Positions 26,251-39,120 of a stretch of DNA of 64,000 bases are shown piece by piece (position 1 is the first letter of the stretch; every line of letters begins with the position of its first letter). Position numbers and translations under genes: made by a program. The stretch is from Polytrichum commune (lineage: Eukaryota > Streptophyta > Polytrichopsida > Polytrichales > Polytrichaceae). The notes beneath the pieces are model-generated. The model searched no databases and was not told the origin of the DNA. It was given only the letters and a program-made list of their open reading frames with translations. The stretch is taken from contig OX485805.1 in assembly GCA_950295325.1 (NCBI GenBank), positions 54,398,758 through 54,462,757 on the forward strand. Direction: 5' to 3'.

Positions 26251-26479
26251 GGTTTTGTTTATGGTCTTTTTTGTGGGATGGGCGGGGGTGCCCGTGTGGA
26301 TAGGTGTGTTGAAGGGGTATTTTATGAGGGGGAAGTTTGTCCACTTTTCCAAGGTTTTTACTTTATAGGGCTTTATCATTATGGTTGTAGTGCAGAGGCC
26401 ATTGTGGGGCTTGTGGGTATAGGTGTGTGTTTGGGGGATTGTAGTGATGGTGTGTATGTATGGGTAGTTGTCTAGTGTG

Positions 26480-27260
26480 AGTTCTCATGGCATCCAATCT
26501 TTGTGATTTAGAACCATAACTATGATATTTTGTGGATTTTTTTCAATAGCCATTCGAGCCCAATGTATTATTGAGTTAAATCTTGGTAATTTGCGGGATT
26601 TGTGTATCATGCTTTGTTCCATTGTGATGATAGCACTTGCCCTTGTGAGCCGAAGATTGTGTGTCGTTGGTGAGGTGGGTCGTTTCTTATGATAGGGACT
26701 ACACATGTAAGTGGTGAGGAATAATATGAGTGTATGAGTTGGAAAGTTCAATGATGAGGTTGATCACTATGGGATGTAGGCTATGGTGTTGGTTTATGGG
26801 TAGGGTATGTTTGGTTTTTTTCTTTCTTGGGAGTATTATATGTATACTACACCAATTCAATTTCAAAGTTTTGGGGAGGTTGGAGGAGCGTGGCAAGTAG
26901 TGGTTTGTTTGTGTTGTTAAAGTGTCTTTTCCAAAGCCAATGGAGCCATTATGAAGTTATGGTTCCTATGTAAGAGCATGTGCGGTAAGAAATTAATGTG
27001 TTTTGCATGTGTATTTGCATTGTTGGTTGTATGGCTTGTATGCCTTTGTCTAGGTTACATTCTTGGATGTTGAGGGTATTCTGGGGTAACCTAATGGGTG
27101 GTCGGAAAAATCATGAGTCTGCATTTGTGGGTCATTGAAGGTGTTTACGTATTCTTGTAATTTAATGTTGTTATGTTTGTGGTAGAGGAATGTGTTCACT
27201 AATGTTCCGATCACAAGTACAATAGAAAAGGCATCTTCTCTAGACACACTGGGAAACATA
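26480..27260 (-). pseudogene. probable continuation of the LINE relic upstream of RNase H
   Basis: Three fairly long minus-strand open segments (26485-26751, 26699-26896, 27050-27259) lie immediately 5' of the RNase H relic in the same orientation. They would be the reverse-transcriptase thumb/linker of the same LINE. I recognise no specific motif, so this rests only on position and orientation. Confidence 0.3.
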
Positions 27261-27945
27261 GGAGCGGAGCATGCACAACCACAACGAAACCTGAAACCCT
27301 ACACCTAGAGACCTATTTCAAAACACCATTTGAAACGAATAGAAACGTGTTTCATTGCAACTTTGATCATACCATCTCCACCCAAAATTCAAACTATGAT
27401 TAGTTACGATAAATTACATCCGTTGAGAAAGCATCAAAATGGATCAAGGTGTTCAAAATGGAAGTAAAATCTACTTCATTACAAACAAATATTGTTTCTC
27501 AACACCTACTAGGGGGTTTAGTAAAACTTGTCCTCTATAAGTTTATTGCCATTTCATCCTTATTTAACCTCTATAAACTAATTTGGGGTCTTGGATTCCA
27601 ATTCAAATGTTAATTTGGCATGAAATAACAATCACCGGGTTCTACATAATAAGCAAAGTTTTCACCCTCACCCTTGATAGGTGCTACGATACATCACCTG
27701 ATCCTCTGGTATCTCAAAATATGTACAATGTTGGAATATAAACAACATGTTAGAACATGAGCTTATTTATATGCAAGCATTTCTTTAATTCAATTAATTT
27801 TATTTTTATAAAATATGAATTGCTTGGGCCCTTGATTGTTGGTTTTCTTGAGTAAGACTGATAGAAAAACACGGGGTTGAACTTAGCACACCGACCACAA
27901 TTATGGTTGTTGAATCATAGAAACCTACACTAATGGAGATGTGGT

Positions 27946-28001
27946 AGTTTCATGACACGATAATTTGACACCAAGTGACGTGTCATGTCATGAAACTACA
28001 A
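27946..28001. repeat. short inverted repeat
   Basis: GTAGTTTCATGACACG and CGTGTCATGTCATGAAACTAC form a stem of about 16 bp with a loop of about 20 nt. No gene is nearby; it may be a small transposon foldback. Confidence 0.6.
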
Positions 28002-28540
28002 CATTTGTAGTAGTTCACCTACTAAAGTTTGTGCCAAAAATCAAGAGATTTTGTGGAGTGGAAATGGTAGTGAGGATTGTCTCATTATGTTCAAATGGAG
28101 TTGAAGTACAACAAGGGGTACTTTAATCTATGCCTTGTCAATCATGAACCTTAAATTTCTGATCGTCAAGAGTGACAGATATACTGATTCATCTCAGCCA
28201 AACATGACACGTGAATAGTTCCTACTAGCTTCTGAATCCTGAAGATAAAGTCCAACAAACCAATACAGCTAATACCTAAGTATTCTTACATGCTTGCATT
28301 ACATAATAGACTCAACTTTCACAATTCAAAGGGGTCTCTAGCTACAACGACGAATGCAATGGCTTCCAGACAGAAATTAAGCACAGTCGAATTCCACATT
28401 GGGGTTTGTGCGCGCAATCAAAAGGACGACATCAATGAAACTACTATGTATTTGTTTGACCTAGATTACAGGGACAACTTTAAATAACCTTTGAAGATCT
28501 TAAGGGGCACTTTACACTTGAACTTGAGGACGACACGGTT

Positions 28541-28790
28541 CTGTCCAATTAGTGTGGGTGGGAGATTCATGTGAGTTGAAATTTAGTGTGGTCCACACTA
28601 ATTCTATAGTACTTGCCTTTGTTAACTTTAGTGATTTTATGGTACTTGCCTTGCCTTGAATCTTCATCCAAATGTGTAGACAAAAGAATCCACACTAATT
28701 TTTCACACTGGAAATTATAGTGGGCCACTTCAAATTATAATAAGAATAGCGTGGGTAATAGCGTGGCCCACATAAATTAGACAAAACAAT
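28541..28790. mobile_element. possible 250-bp MITE
   Basis: The left CTGTCCAATTAGTGTGGG and the inverted right TTGTCTAATTTATGTGGG are imperfect terminal repeats. The interior has GTGTGGTCCACACTAATTC and two copies of a TAGTACTTGCCTT-like phrase. Confidence 0.35.
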
Positions 28791-29229
28791 GTACTCCAAT
28801 GGCCATTGAAATCTCATTTGGTTAGTTATTTCACACGTGGACAACTTAATTTGAGTGGTATAATGCTTAAGTGTGAATTTGAGAAGGGATGTAAAAGAAA
28901 CACATGTTAAAAAATAGATTAGACTAAGGGCTACAAATTGGATGCCTCTAATTATGAGTCCACATAATTGAGGGGGCTTGACACATAATCAATTAAGGAG
29001 AAATCATTTAATATTTTTGGTAGTAAACAAGATGTTCATACGAGATTGGAAAATCATGAGAAATATAGCTACAACCCAGATTTGCAATTTTTAAGAACCA
29101 CGTGTTTAGTATCATAGGAGAAGTGGGTGCGTGGCTAAAAGTGTCTATTTTCGGCCCACTCACCTTTACATGTGCACCAAGATCGACTAGGTTACCTACA
29201 CACTAAGGTTGACGTGTGTTATTCCAGAC

Positions 29230-29460
29230 ACTTTGCTCTTCGCACCCAAAATTTGCAAGATATGGAACACGCAACTAGTGCGAGATGATTAGCAAATCGC
29301 AATTGTGTATGTAGCCAATCGCCTCACAATATTTCAATTGAATTTTTTTTCTTCCTATTATCAAATTGAAAATTAAGTGGTCATATAGGTCCCACCCCCC
29401 CCCCCCCCAATCGTGTTGACTATTAAACCTAGAACGATCAACATATGTTGAGCACGTAGA
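29230..29460 (+). repeat. dispersed repeat, uninterrupted copy
   Basis: It aligns with 37370-37422 plus 37914-38095. Shared phrases: AGTGCGAGATGATTA, CAAATCGCAA/CAAATCATGC, CATAGCCATTTGCCTCA-type, AGTGGTCAT.TAGGTC, and GTTGACTATTAAACCTAG/GTTGGTTATTGAGCCTAG. It gives the empty site for the element at 37423-37913. A run of about 16 C lies at 29394-29409. Confidence 0.75.
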
Positions 29461-29879
29461 TCGATCTTATTTGAACCGTTCGATCCACACCTAACAACAT
29501 GCCACGCCCATGTAGGTGCATGCCTTCACATATTTTTGGTGCATCACCGTACTGACAAGATCGATCGTGCAGCAGCAGCAGCATAAGTAAAGTACTACCT
29601 CCCAGGGAAGTGATGGGACCTCTTCTAATTAAGTACGCTGGAGTCTGGACCTCGTCTTGCAGTGCACGGCGGCTGATTTTTCATTGCAAAAGTTAAAGCG
29701 AAGGCAGCTGATTGAGGAGGAGTGTCCACGGAGGGGAATGTGGCCTTCCCTGCTGCTGCCACTCCCAAGCATTCAGGCCCAACACTTGGAGCCTGCTGCC
29801 GGGATGGATCCTCATTCCTTCCGCACGCTGTCCGTCCGGAGAGAATGTTGTCGAGATCCAAATGTTTCCATCTCCCACC

Positions 29880-30055
29880 GGTCACGTTTTCACATCTCTG
29901 GGTTTTCTATTTATGAACTTGAGACATGTTCTATAAATTCCCCTAAAACGGCTGGTCATTTTCCTATAGTCTTGAACTTGAACCAGTTGTTTCTCAAGCT
30001 CAACAGGTCTGTATGTGGCTAGGAACCGGTTCTGCCCGTTTGATGCTTGGGACTC
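29880..30055 (+). repeat. AACCGGTT-rich dispersed repeat, copy 1
   Basis: It aligns with 41262-41425. Shared phrases: CTATAAATTCCCCTAAAACGG/CCATAAATTTCTCTAAAGTG, AACTTGAACCAGTTGTTTCT/AACTTCAACCGGTTATTTCT, CAAGCTCAAC/CAAACTCAAC and CCGGTTCTSCCC. The family is unknown; an old retroelement terminal region is possible. Confidence 0.65.
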
Positions 30056-33000
30056 CACCTGCAGCTGACAACATTCAGGATTGACACTCCAGCCTTTCCT
30101 TCAGGCAGGGGACAATGAATCCATATCATGATTATTATTATTATTATTATTATTTGGACATATGTAAATTCAACTCTCTCATGCCCCAATCACACCAAAA
30201 TTTCCGTTCAATTCTAGTCATGAATTCCAATCTATTTCTCAATTTAGAGGATTATGTTGAGAATTAGATGCTAGCTCACCACTTTTCACACTATTATAAC
30301 TGGAGATTCCAACCGATGGTGTGAGAACTGGCCGGTGTGATGAACCCCTCAAACTTTACCCAACAATTGCAAAGCGCAAGTGGTATAAGAAGAAAGATGT
30401 ACTTGGAGTTATTCTTAAAGTGGGCATGTGTTTTAAGAGAATCCAAATCCTCTAAGCTGGTGGGTTCTAGGGGTGTAAATCTTGAGATTGATCCCAGGAT
30501 TTCAGTTCAGAGCACCTATTATGAGGGGGCAAGTAAAAACATGCCCCTCCTGAGTTTGTTGTTACAGCATCTCATTTGAGTCCTGCTATAGCCTTTATGA
30601 TATTTAGTGTCGTGTACACTATTTGCAAAGGTTCTAAATTAGATGTCTAGAGGTCTCAAAGTGTTACGTGCACTAACTACCAACATACATTACCTTTCAA
30701 AGTGATTTTTATTTATTTTTATAATGTGACATTTACCAACTTGCGTGGCATATTGCGATACTTGAGGTGACAGTTTTGCATTTTAGTATGCAAGGGGAAG
30801 TTATTATTGAGTATACCAATGGCAAGTGATATGTGTTTGCAATTTAGTAGTATGCGACAAGAAGATATTCTTGACTTAGGGGGTGGACTCTTAATGCCAC
30901 ATACAAACTAATGTGAGTATAACAAGGGTTTGAGGCATCAATGCACATTGTATACACAAGGGAGAGGCATTGTTATTCTCTAGTGTGTACATTCAAAAAG
31001 GGTATCCAAAATTTTAAAGTTTTGGTGTATGTACAAAAGGGGGCCCTAGGTTAGAGTTTTTTTTGTTTTTTTTGTTTTTGTTTTTTTTTGTTTTTGTTTG
31101 ACAATGTGTGTGATGTTTTCATCCAATTTACGTTTTGCATCCCAATGATGTGTGATTTCGGGTCATATTATTATGAGTTATATCCTATGAATGAAGAAGT
31201 GTCCAATGATGTTGTCATTGGAAAGTGAAAATGGATTGTATATGTAATAAAAGCCTTCTTATTCATGATTTATATGTTGTGTATTTAGTAGAGGCATTTA
31301 TCATATAAATTTGAAAATCTTAGTATAAATATATGAGTCCATTTTCTAGCCCACCTTTAGTACATATATGATTGTTTTTCTCCATGAATTTCTTGTATAT
31401 AGGGGGTCTTATTTCATGGTCATCCAGAATTTAGATTTCTAATGAGGATTCTAGCCCAGGGAATCTTGAGCACACTAATGCCAAGTGTCATTTGTATCCA
31501 CTTTAGTCAACATGCAGACCATTGTGTAACATAGCCATACACCTCATAACACTTAGGTTGAACATGCTCATGCCAAGATATTAGAAGCGTAGTTGAATGC
31601 CAAGTGACATGAGATGACATTAATAGTGAAGTTGTTGATGATTAATGTAACCCTGCATACGCCTCTACATAAGCTAAGTGAAATTATTATGCATGTGACA
31701 CTAAATACCATAAAATGTGCAGACCGAGTCAAGATCTTTACCCCAAGTTAGGGGCAATTATGGTAAAAATAAAAGAACAAACGTATGTAATGTTTTACTG
31801 CATTTTTATTCTCCCTTTCAAAGGTGTCACAAAAATTTGCCTTTAATCTAGAATGTAAAAGAATTTAGGGGTTTCTATATATGTAACTTGTCTAGCTAAA
31901 GCATGAACTCTAATGTAGACTTCAAATAACAAGAAATTGACACGACATGCACATATTAATGGGAGCCTGAGGGTGATGACACCTTGGTCTACATGGAGGA
32001 TGGTGGCAATTATTCCCGGGTTGGTTCATTCACTCACTCAAGATTGGGCCCAAAGTTCAAATTCATGTATCCTCTCGTCTTGATCCATAACTCAATCTTT
32101 CTTGAGTTCTTTGAGAATACTTAACAAAGGATTAAAAAAAGAGAGGGGGATTTGAAGAGTTTTTTAAAAAAAAAACTCAATGATAGTCTTATGCTACTTT
32201 GTGGATAGATTTAATATATGTCCAATTTTTTGCATTAATGTACAACAATATCGATTAAGATCTTTGTTGTCTAGAATAACATCATATCTTTAATATATGT
32301 CCTATCTTTTGAATTGATGTGCAACAGTGTCCATTGAGATCTTGCTGCTTGGAAAAGGATCAGATTACATTCTCAATTTGGATGGGGGAGATGTTCATAG
32401 CATATTTGTGTTGTATTTCAAAGTTTTGATGCATTAATATATTTGGACCGTGTTGTGGAAGACAAAATTTGTAGAAATAGTGTACCTTTACGGTACAGTT
32501 TCAACATAAATGCGATTAACATGCACATAAGTAAGTACTAATACAATTTGGTTACAAAGTTACTACTACTAACTGCTATGTCTTCCTCTATCTCAGGATG
32601 TGATATAGCTTGACATTGTAAGCACACAATCACTCTATTGTTCTTCTCTTGTTCACATCCTGACTCCTCTCCAAGGAATGCATCTTATTCCATCATGGCT
32701 TTAGAGTGTGATTGTGTCATGATGTCTTAGCATTCACATAATATGAAATTTGAGTTCAGATTAGTTGAACAAAATGACAATGGAAGAGTCATAAATTTTT
32801 TTGGTATCTCCATCATCAAGAAGGGTACTCAATGTATCCCTTACCTTACTACGTGGGTGTACAAAAAGTGTATTTAACGAGAGTTTGGCTTACAAAGGAT
32901 ACATATGTGATGGATCTTGGTCCATCTAGTTGTATAGAAATAAGCAGGACATAGTATGAAATATGAGGAACGATAAGTGTTCTCTAAACCCTCCTCCCTA

Positions 33001-33231
33001 TAGTTTCTTACAAGTGGAGTTTATTTCATCCAAATTTGTCTTATATCCCCCATATTGAGAAGTATGCCCTACACATTATTGAATTCTCATAAGTTTATAG
33101 AGGAGATACCCAAATTTCACAATAAAAATCTTAATTGCATATTTACTCCAAGAGGAAATCCTTGTGTCAATCTTAAGTTCTACAATGGACATCATGTCCG
33201 CCTTCTACCTCTACTTAGGTTAGAGAATCTT
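30056..33231. other. no gene recognised outside the 30.9 kb repeat
   Basis: It holds an (ATT)n microsatellite at 30134-30153 and a T/G tract at 31057-31100. The remainder is AT-rich without coding signal. Confidence 0.5.
30877..31050 (+). repeat. dispersed repeat pair, copy 1
   Basis: It matches 48700-48875: ACATACAAACTAATGTGAGT, then ACACAAGGGAGAGGCATT, AGTGTGTACATT and GTACAAAAGGGGGCCCTA, in the same order and strand. A T-rich (TTTTTG)n tract follows at 31057-31100. Confidence 0.75.
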
Positions 33232-34237
33232 AGGGCCACTTCACACACGAGCCAAGAGGCGTGACGATGAAATTGTGAGAGCCCAAAAGAAAGTGTCTAA
33301 AGGCCGACCCAAGACACCTCCAAAATCATGTAGTGTGGTCACGGACCCTCAAGTGTAGTGGGAAGTCATATGTGACTGGGCCCTCAACCAAATGCTATTT
33401 CAATGACTTTTATTCATACGGGTCCTCACACATGATAAAATAGAATAAACCAACGGTTGTGAGTGTTCGGAGTGCCATGGTCTCTCGGTTTTGTGTTAGG
33501 CCTCACGGGTAGATCACTTAGTGCATTTTAAAAACGACGTGTGGCATAATATAGAGAGGATTAAAATCATTTGAAATAAAAATTATGAAGGAATTCCAAA
33601 TAATGAAGGGGCCATTAAATGTAGACAATCCCATTATAAGTAAGTTAGATGGACATAAAACGTGGGCCATTATTTTTTTGTAAAATTAATATAGGGGCTG
33701 AAGATAAGGATCCTAGAAGGTATGTTTAGTATGGTATGTAAATGGGTTTAGGACTCACGGGGATGGATGATAATTGGGATTTCCGTCTGTCCAAAAATGG
33801 CTTACAAGGAATTAAGAGTACAAAAAATTGCAGTGACTTGGACAATATAAGTAATGGAAGGGTGCAAACAAATGGGATATTTTTGAAATTTAAGTAATTA
33901 TAGGGAGGCTTTAATTCAACCCTTGAAGGTAAATAGCCCCAAAACAAAAAAACCCCAGCCGCACGTGGTGCACAAAAATGCCTTAGAGTGATCTACCCGT
34001 GTTAGGCCTACCTCCAAGAGGTGGTTTTTGAAAATAGTCCAAGTGACCATGAAACATGATCCATTTGATGCCATGCAGGAATCCATGTAGACTTTACATC
34101 CATCTTGCATTCGCATATTCCGTTGGTCCCTGAAGCGTAGTGTGAAGTGAACTTGGACCGACTCCGCCTTTTCCACCAATGAGAGTGCTTGAAGTATAAT
34201 GGTCATGGGCTCTCAGTCTTGTGTGTGAAGTGGCCTT
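33232..34237. mobile_element. about 1-kb foldback-like element
   Basis: The left end GGGCCACTTCACACACGAGCC is inverted at the right end (AGTCTTGTGTGTGAAGTGGCC). Further inverted matches lie inside: GAGAGCCCA near each end, and GTTAGGCCTCACGGGTAGATCACT (33497 on) against GTGATCTACCCGTGTTAGGCC (33988 on). No coding domain is seen. Confidence 0.65.
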
Positions 34238-36776
34238 TAATCCGCAGAAGAGGTCATGGAAGCAGCCCTGTTTTAAAAAATGAACAGGATGACCTAATAA
34301 CCTGAATGGGAACAAACCAAGTTAAACACTTCTATTGTAGAAAGTTTGGGCATCAATTGCTGCCGAATCGCTCCCAATGAAAGCCAAAACCTGTTCTAAT
34401 AAACAGTCATCTTCGAGAAACAGTAGGGAGATATTCCTTCGTTGCCTTGATGGCAAGGGAAAACACCAATCCAACATGGTACGTGTATATGGGGCCACCT
34501 TAACATCATATGTCCCACAAGAAGAATGCCTTTATGAATTATATTGAGTGCGCCAAGCGGAAGTTGTCTATCTTGGCGACAATTCCACCCAATTATTTCA
34601 GGAAAGGAGATCTGTCACTACCAAACTTATGAACGATTTTGTTGAAGATACTCCAGTCAGATGATTAGACAAGGCTGGGGAGAGAGATTGTCATGGCCAT
34701 AATCACAATAAAATCGGTGAAATTATTGCACATTGTACGGCAGAAAATCATCTCTGTAAGCTAGGGGTCACAGGGTGGCACACACATTACAAGGCAGTTC
34801 CAAGTACGCTCTTCATGTAACTTAGAAGTGCATCAACTTGTCAAAGTTGGGCACTTCACTTGTTTCTAAGTAAAACCGGACATGTATCTAACCCTTACCT
34901 TCCTGGAGCGTATTGTAGTTTCATTGGATCATCTAAAAAGTGAGTTTTTTGGAGCTCGATTCATATTGTACTAAAAGTTGTTGTTGATGAGTTTCAGACC
35001 ACATTAATATAGTAGCAATATTTAGTAGATTTTAGGAAGTTAAGGATTAAAATCTAGGTTTTCCTTATCATCTCAATTCTATGAATGGTTTGTCCATACA
35101 ATTTCAATTCATCTATTTAAAATAAGAGATATGCGAATCTGTAGTGATAATTTGAATGTTTTGAAATTGAGATATGAAGTAAATAATATTAACAAACTGC
35201 TTTTTCATGTTACATGTATATTATCATCTGATGAATGATGAAATCTAATAACTTTTTTTTTGCGATGCATAAGTTTAAGTATCACTTCGTAGACATTGTT
35301 TGCATTGAAATTCTACTAACAAAATCATGTAGGCATATTATAGGGATACTAAAAGTGATTGTTTGAAGGCATATTGTACACTAAGAAGGTTTGCGTCAAC
35401 CTTCTGTTGAATTCGTGATGCTGTCAGTAATCCTCCTGTGTGGCAAGCTCAAAACATTTCATTGGGGTTATATGATTCGCTATGAAAATGTTTGTCAAGA
35501 TTGTCAGTGGATTTTAATGACACAAAATGCTGAAACTCATTGAGCATAAATTCACTTGAACTTAAATCCGAGCCAGAATTCGACAGACATTGCAATGAGC
35601 CCTGCTAGATTACTCAGAGAATCACAAAACTATATGAATCCATCTCGAAATTTGACAAACTGAAATACTTTAAATGGTGTGCAACGAGAAATCTTCAAAA
35701 TCCACATGAAGATGACATGATTTTCAATCCCCGAAACTACGTTCATTAGAATGCAGTACTCGACATCAATCAAATGCAGTTACCATGTCAATATCCATAC
35801 TCTAATTTTGAGCAGAAGTGTTCAAATCTTGTGTATTTCCTGGTAATTTGGAAATATTTGCTCCATTTCTATGTAGGAGTTTGAAACCTGTTCCTGCCTT
35901 TGGTTGATGGTATTTCCCAGAGACTTCTCATCGAATGCATCCAGAAAACCTTCATAACTTCCTTGCAAGTGTTGACAGGAAGACCATGAAAACACATGTT
36001 CATAAATAGACATGGAGGACATGTGCATATCAATGTCCTCCCTTCATTTACCAGGCATGGCTGTCTTGAGATGCAATTTATCAGACATTCTGGTAGGTTT
36101 TATTAAAGGAGAGAAAAATACGTCTAGATAATTCATGTGCGCATCCTGAATGATATGAATTAAAGTTTTTGCCTACTGAGACTGTCTGCCTTGAACTTCA
36201 GGCCATTGCTTTCTTAGAGGATATTATCAAATTCAAACATTCTAATTAGTGAAATATTGTGGTCGGATCAGGTTCATTGATCTTAATTTGGTAATATCAG
36301 CAGATGCCATTCTCCTATGCACCCCTGCCACCCTTTCACCTGTTTGATATGGTTGATGCACATTCCTTGTACAGAACAAGACCCTTTTAGTAATTTGCTG
36401 AATGTTGATGACGTATGCCTCATTATTGACATTGGGAGAAAGTAATCAGGGATAGCATCTATTTGCAAAATCAGGTCTGAAACAACTGATTAGAATCTGG
36501 AAGGATTTAGGCTGTGGTGAATAAAAATTCAACAGCAACTTGCTTTGAGATTTGGTGCCACACCATGAAGATTCAGGACCTAGAACATGTGGCGGCAAAG
36601 GCTTGATAAGTTCAACCTGATAGTGTCCCTTTGCACCGACATTATCTGCATTGAAATTAAGGAAGGAGAGATTAAGACTTATAATGTAGGAGAGGAGACA
36701 ATTTTCAGAGACTTGATTGGGAGACCAAAAGCTTTTTTTTTAAGTTAGATTAATTATACTGATGTAAAACTGATTA
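34238..36776. other. no gene recognised
   Basis: Unique-looking AT-rich DNA. The longest frames are under 75 codons and show no domain. Confidence 0.5.
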
Positions 36777-37101
36777 CCGTAACACCATAGCAGGTTCATC
36801 ACCTGGCGAACGAATACTTATTTTTTTTTGAAAAAATAAGGTTCGTTTGCTAAAAATAGATTTTTTTGAAATTCGTTCTTCTATTTTGAGGAAAAAAAGA
36901 TTCGTCCTGGAACAGAGTAGATGTACCGGGATGACAACTTAAATTGATTTTTTCAACAGAGTCTGCTTCACCCAACTTTCTGGATTTTTGTTCTTTTCAT
37001 AATATAATTTTCCATAATTTCGTTCTTCATGGCCTGGAATTTCTGATTTTTTTCGTTTTTTTTTGGAATTATTTAAGAACGAACCTGCTATGGTGTTACG
37101 G
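36777..37101. mobile_element. 325-bp MITE with TA duplication
   Basis: The ends CCGTAACACCATAGCAGGTTC and GAACCTGCTATGGTGTTACGG are a perfect inverted pair, each flanked by TA. This suggests a Tc1/mariner-type target site. The interior is T-rich and noncoding. Confidence 0.88.
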
Positions 37102-37422
37102 TATACCTCCCTGTGTCTTGCAGATTGGTATAAATATGGTCAAATAATAACACCTCACAGTATGGCATGTATAAGATTTGCAATCGAGATTCCAACCATC
37201 ACGCTTCACATTTTATGATATTTTGTATTTTATGAATAGCACATGAAAGGAGTTGGCAGTTGACGACCACTGAGCCAATTGCCAAAGCACCACTTATTGT
37301 TGAGGGATGACAAACTACCCTGTGGAACCATATAAGGTAGAATATGTTATTTAACTACCTTTTTTCTCTGCACCCACTTCTCATAGAATATGAAACATGC
37401 AATTAGTGCGAGATGATTAACC

Positions 37423-37913
37423 CAGGGAGTGCACTGTTCAAGTATTGTATTTATACATGTGGGTGCACAAAAGGGGTATTATTTAAAACAAGCATGTACA
37501 AAATGTACGTACAAGAGACATATTGCTATTAAGCAAGAAGTAGATATACATGAGGCTATAGAAAAATATATGTAAAGTACGCATTTACGCGTTTACGCGT
37601 TCAAGTCAGACTTGGACCAAGAATCATGTGTTTTTTCATCCACTAAGTAACGACTTTATAACTAAAAATCCATGATTTGATATTATACATATAATAGGGC
37701 CATATTTTTGCATTTCCAAACATTTGTACACATGTTATATACAATTTATGTTTTTTTTTTGGACCCTTGTGTACGTATGGAAATGTATTTTGAAGCAATG
37801 AGATTTGTAAGTATATTGCTTGATTTTAGCAAAAATAAAATGTATACAGGGGTATTTTAATAAGGGGCATGCACGCACGTGATGCTTGGTTTTAATGAAT
37901 AGTGCACTCCCTG
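37423..37913. mobile_element. non-autonomous DNA transposon, CAGGGAGTGCACT terminal inverted repeats
   Basis: The ends are CAGGGAGTGCACT and AGTGCACTCCCTG. Direct copies of AGATGATTAACC flank it (37411-37422 and 37914-37925). The flanking DNA is itself a repeat whose paralogue near 29.27-29.34 kb (AGTGCGAGATGATTAGCAAA) lacks the insertion. The 491-bp element has no coding capacity and belongs to the same terminal-repeat family as 5386-5799. Confidence 0.85.
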
Positions 37914-38822
37914 AGATGATTAACCAGTGCAAATCATGCCCATAGCCATTTGCCTCATAGTTTTTGGAGATCATAAAAATTATTATATATTCAGTATCAA
38001 AGTGAACATTCTTGTGCTCAATTAGTGGTCATGTAGGTCTCCTCAATCAATGTTGGTTATTGAGCCTAGTATGTAGCATATTTTAAGCACAAAGTTCAAT
38101 TTTGTAAACACATGTCTTTTTGGTGTCTATTCTTAGGTCCACACATAACTACATACACTATTTGAATCCGGCGGATTTAGTGTCATATTTGTTTGTAAAC
38201 TTTGTGACATTCTAAATTTCCACTGAGAGAAAGTGTCATAGTTATGACATTATTGCGCTCAATAAGTTGACATTATCGTAGTCAAAATGCATTAGTGATG
38301 CCACTCAAATATGGATGTCCATATTATTGTTATGTTGGATTTCATGTTAATATTTTTTCATTGAGTTAGCCTGGTCCTCTATTATTGCCTCTCGAGATAT
38401 TATTATCTTACATCAAACAATGTCAAGCTTACATAGTTTGGGTGTTAAGTCAACACTTCACAAGCACAAACATCTTGTTGAGTTCATATGGGTGAGGGAG
38501 AGCAGGAGATACTCAAAGCACAACAATTATAGCTGGTATTTGACATCAATGTCATAAGGTTTCTTACTGCTGAATGATTTGGGGGAGAAATGTCAGGCTG
38601 TTGATCATCATAAAATGAATTAACTTGAGAATTTGAGCAGAGTATACTTAATGTTCATGTACAATTGCAGCAAAGTGGTTTTCATTAGCACCAAACCAAC
38701 ATGTAAATGAGCAATGTCTAGTACAATGGAGGTTGTTCTCTGTTCACATTTCTGGGTCTTGATCGATTGCTTAGTAAATGAGTGTTTGAGAGGTGGACAT
38801 AGATCGAATTTCTTTTAAAGTA

Positions 38823-39120
38823 AGTGGGTGCTATTCGATTACCAATATAATCGGACACCTATATTTGAATAGTGTGTGGTCGAGTATGGAGCTAGGTGCA
38901 GACACCATATAGACACATATTTAAAAGAGATTGGACTTCATCTGCAGATTTTATTGACTACTCTGCACTCAATAATCAACACAATTGGGAGGACCTACAA
39001 AGTCACTTAGGAAATCAACATACATGCACTTCCAATAAGCTTATTAGAAGCTTAGGCATAACTAAATAAGGGGAAGCCTAAATTTCAATCCACTTTTTTT
39101 AAGATGTTTCATCACACTTG
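38823..39120. mobile_element. diverged or incomplete copy of the 9.45 kb MITE
   Basis: The left end GGGTGCTATTCGATTACC, internal GACACATATTTAAAAGAGAT, and CTAAATAAGGGGAAG with TTTCAATCCA near 39.07-39.09 kb parallel the 9453-9788 element in order. The right terminal repeat is not found. Confidence 0.6.
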
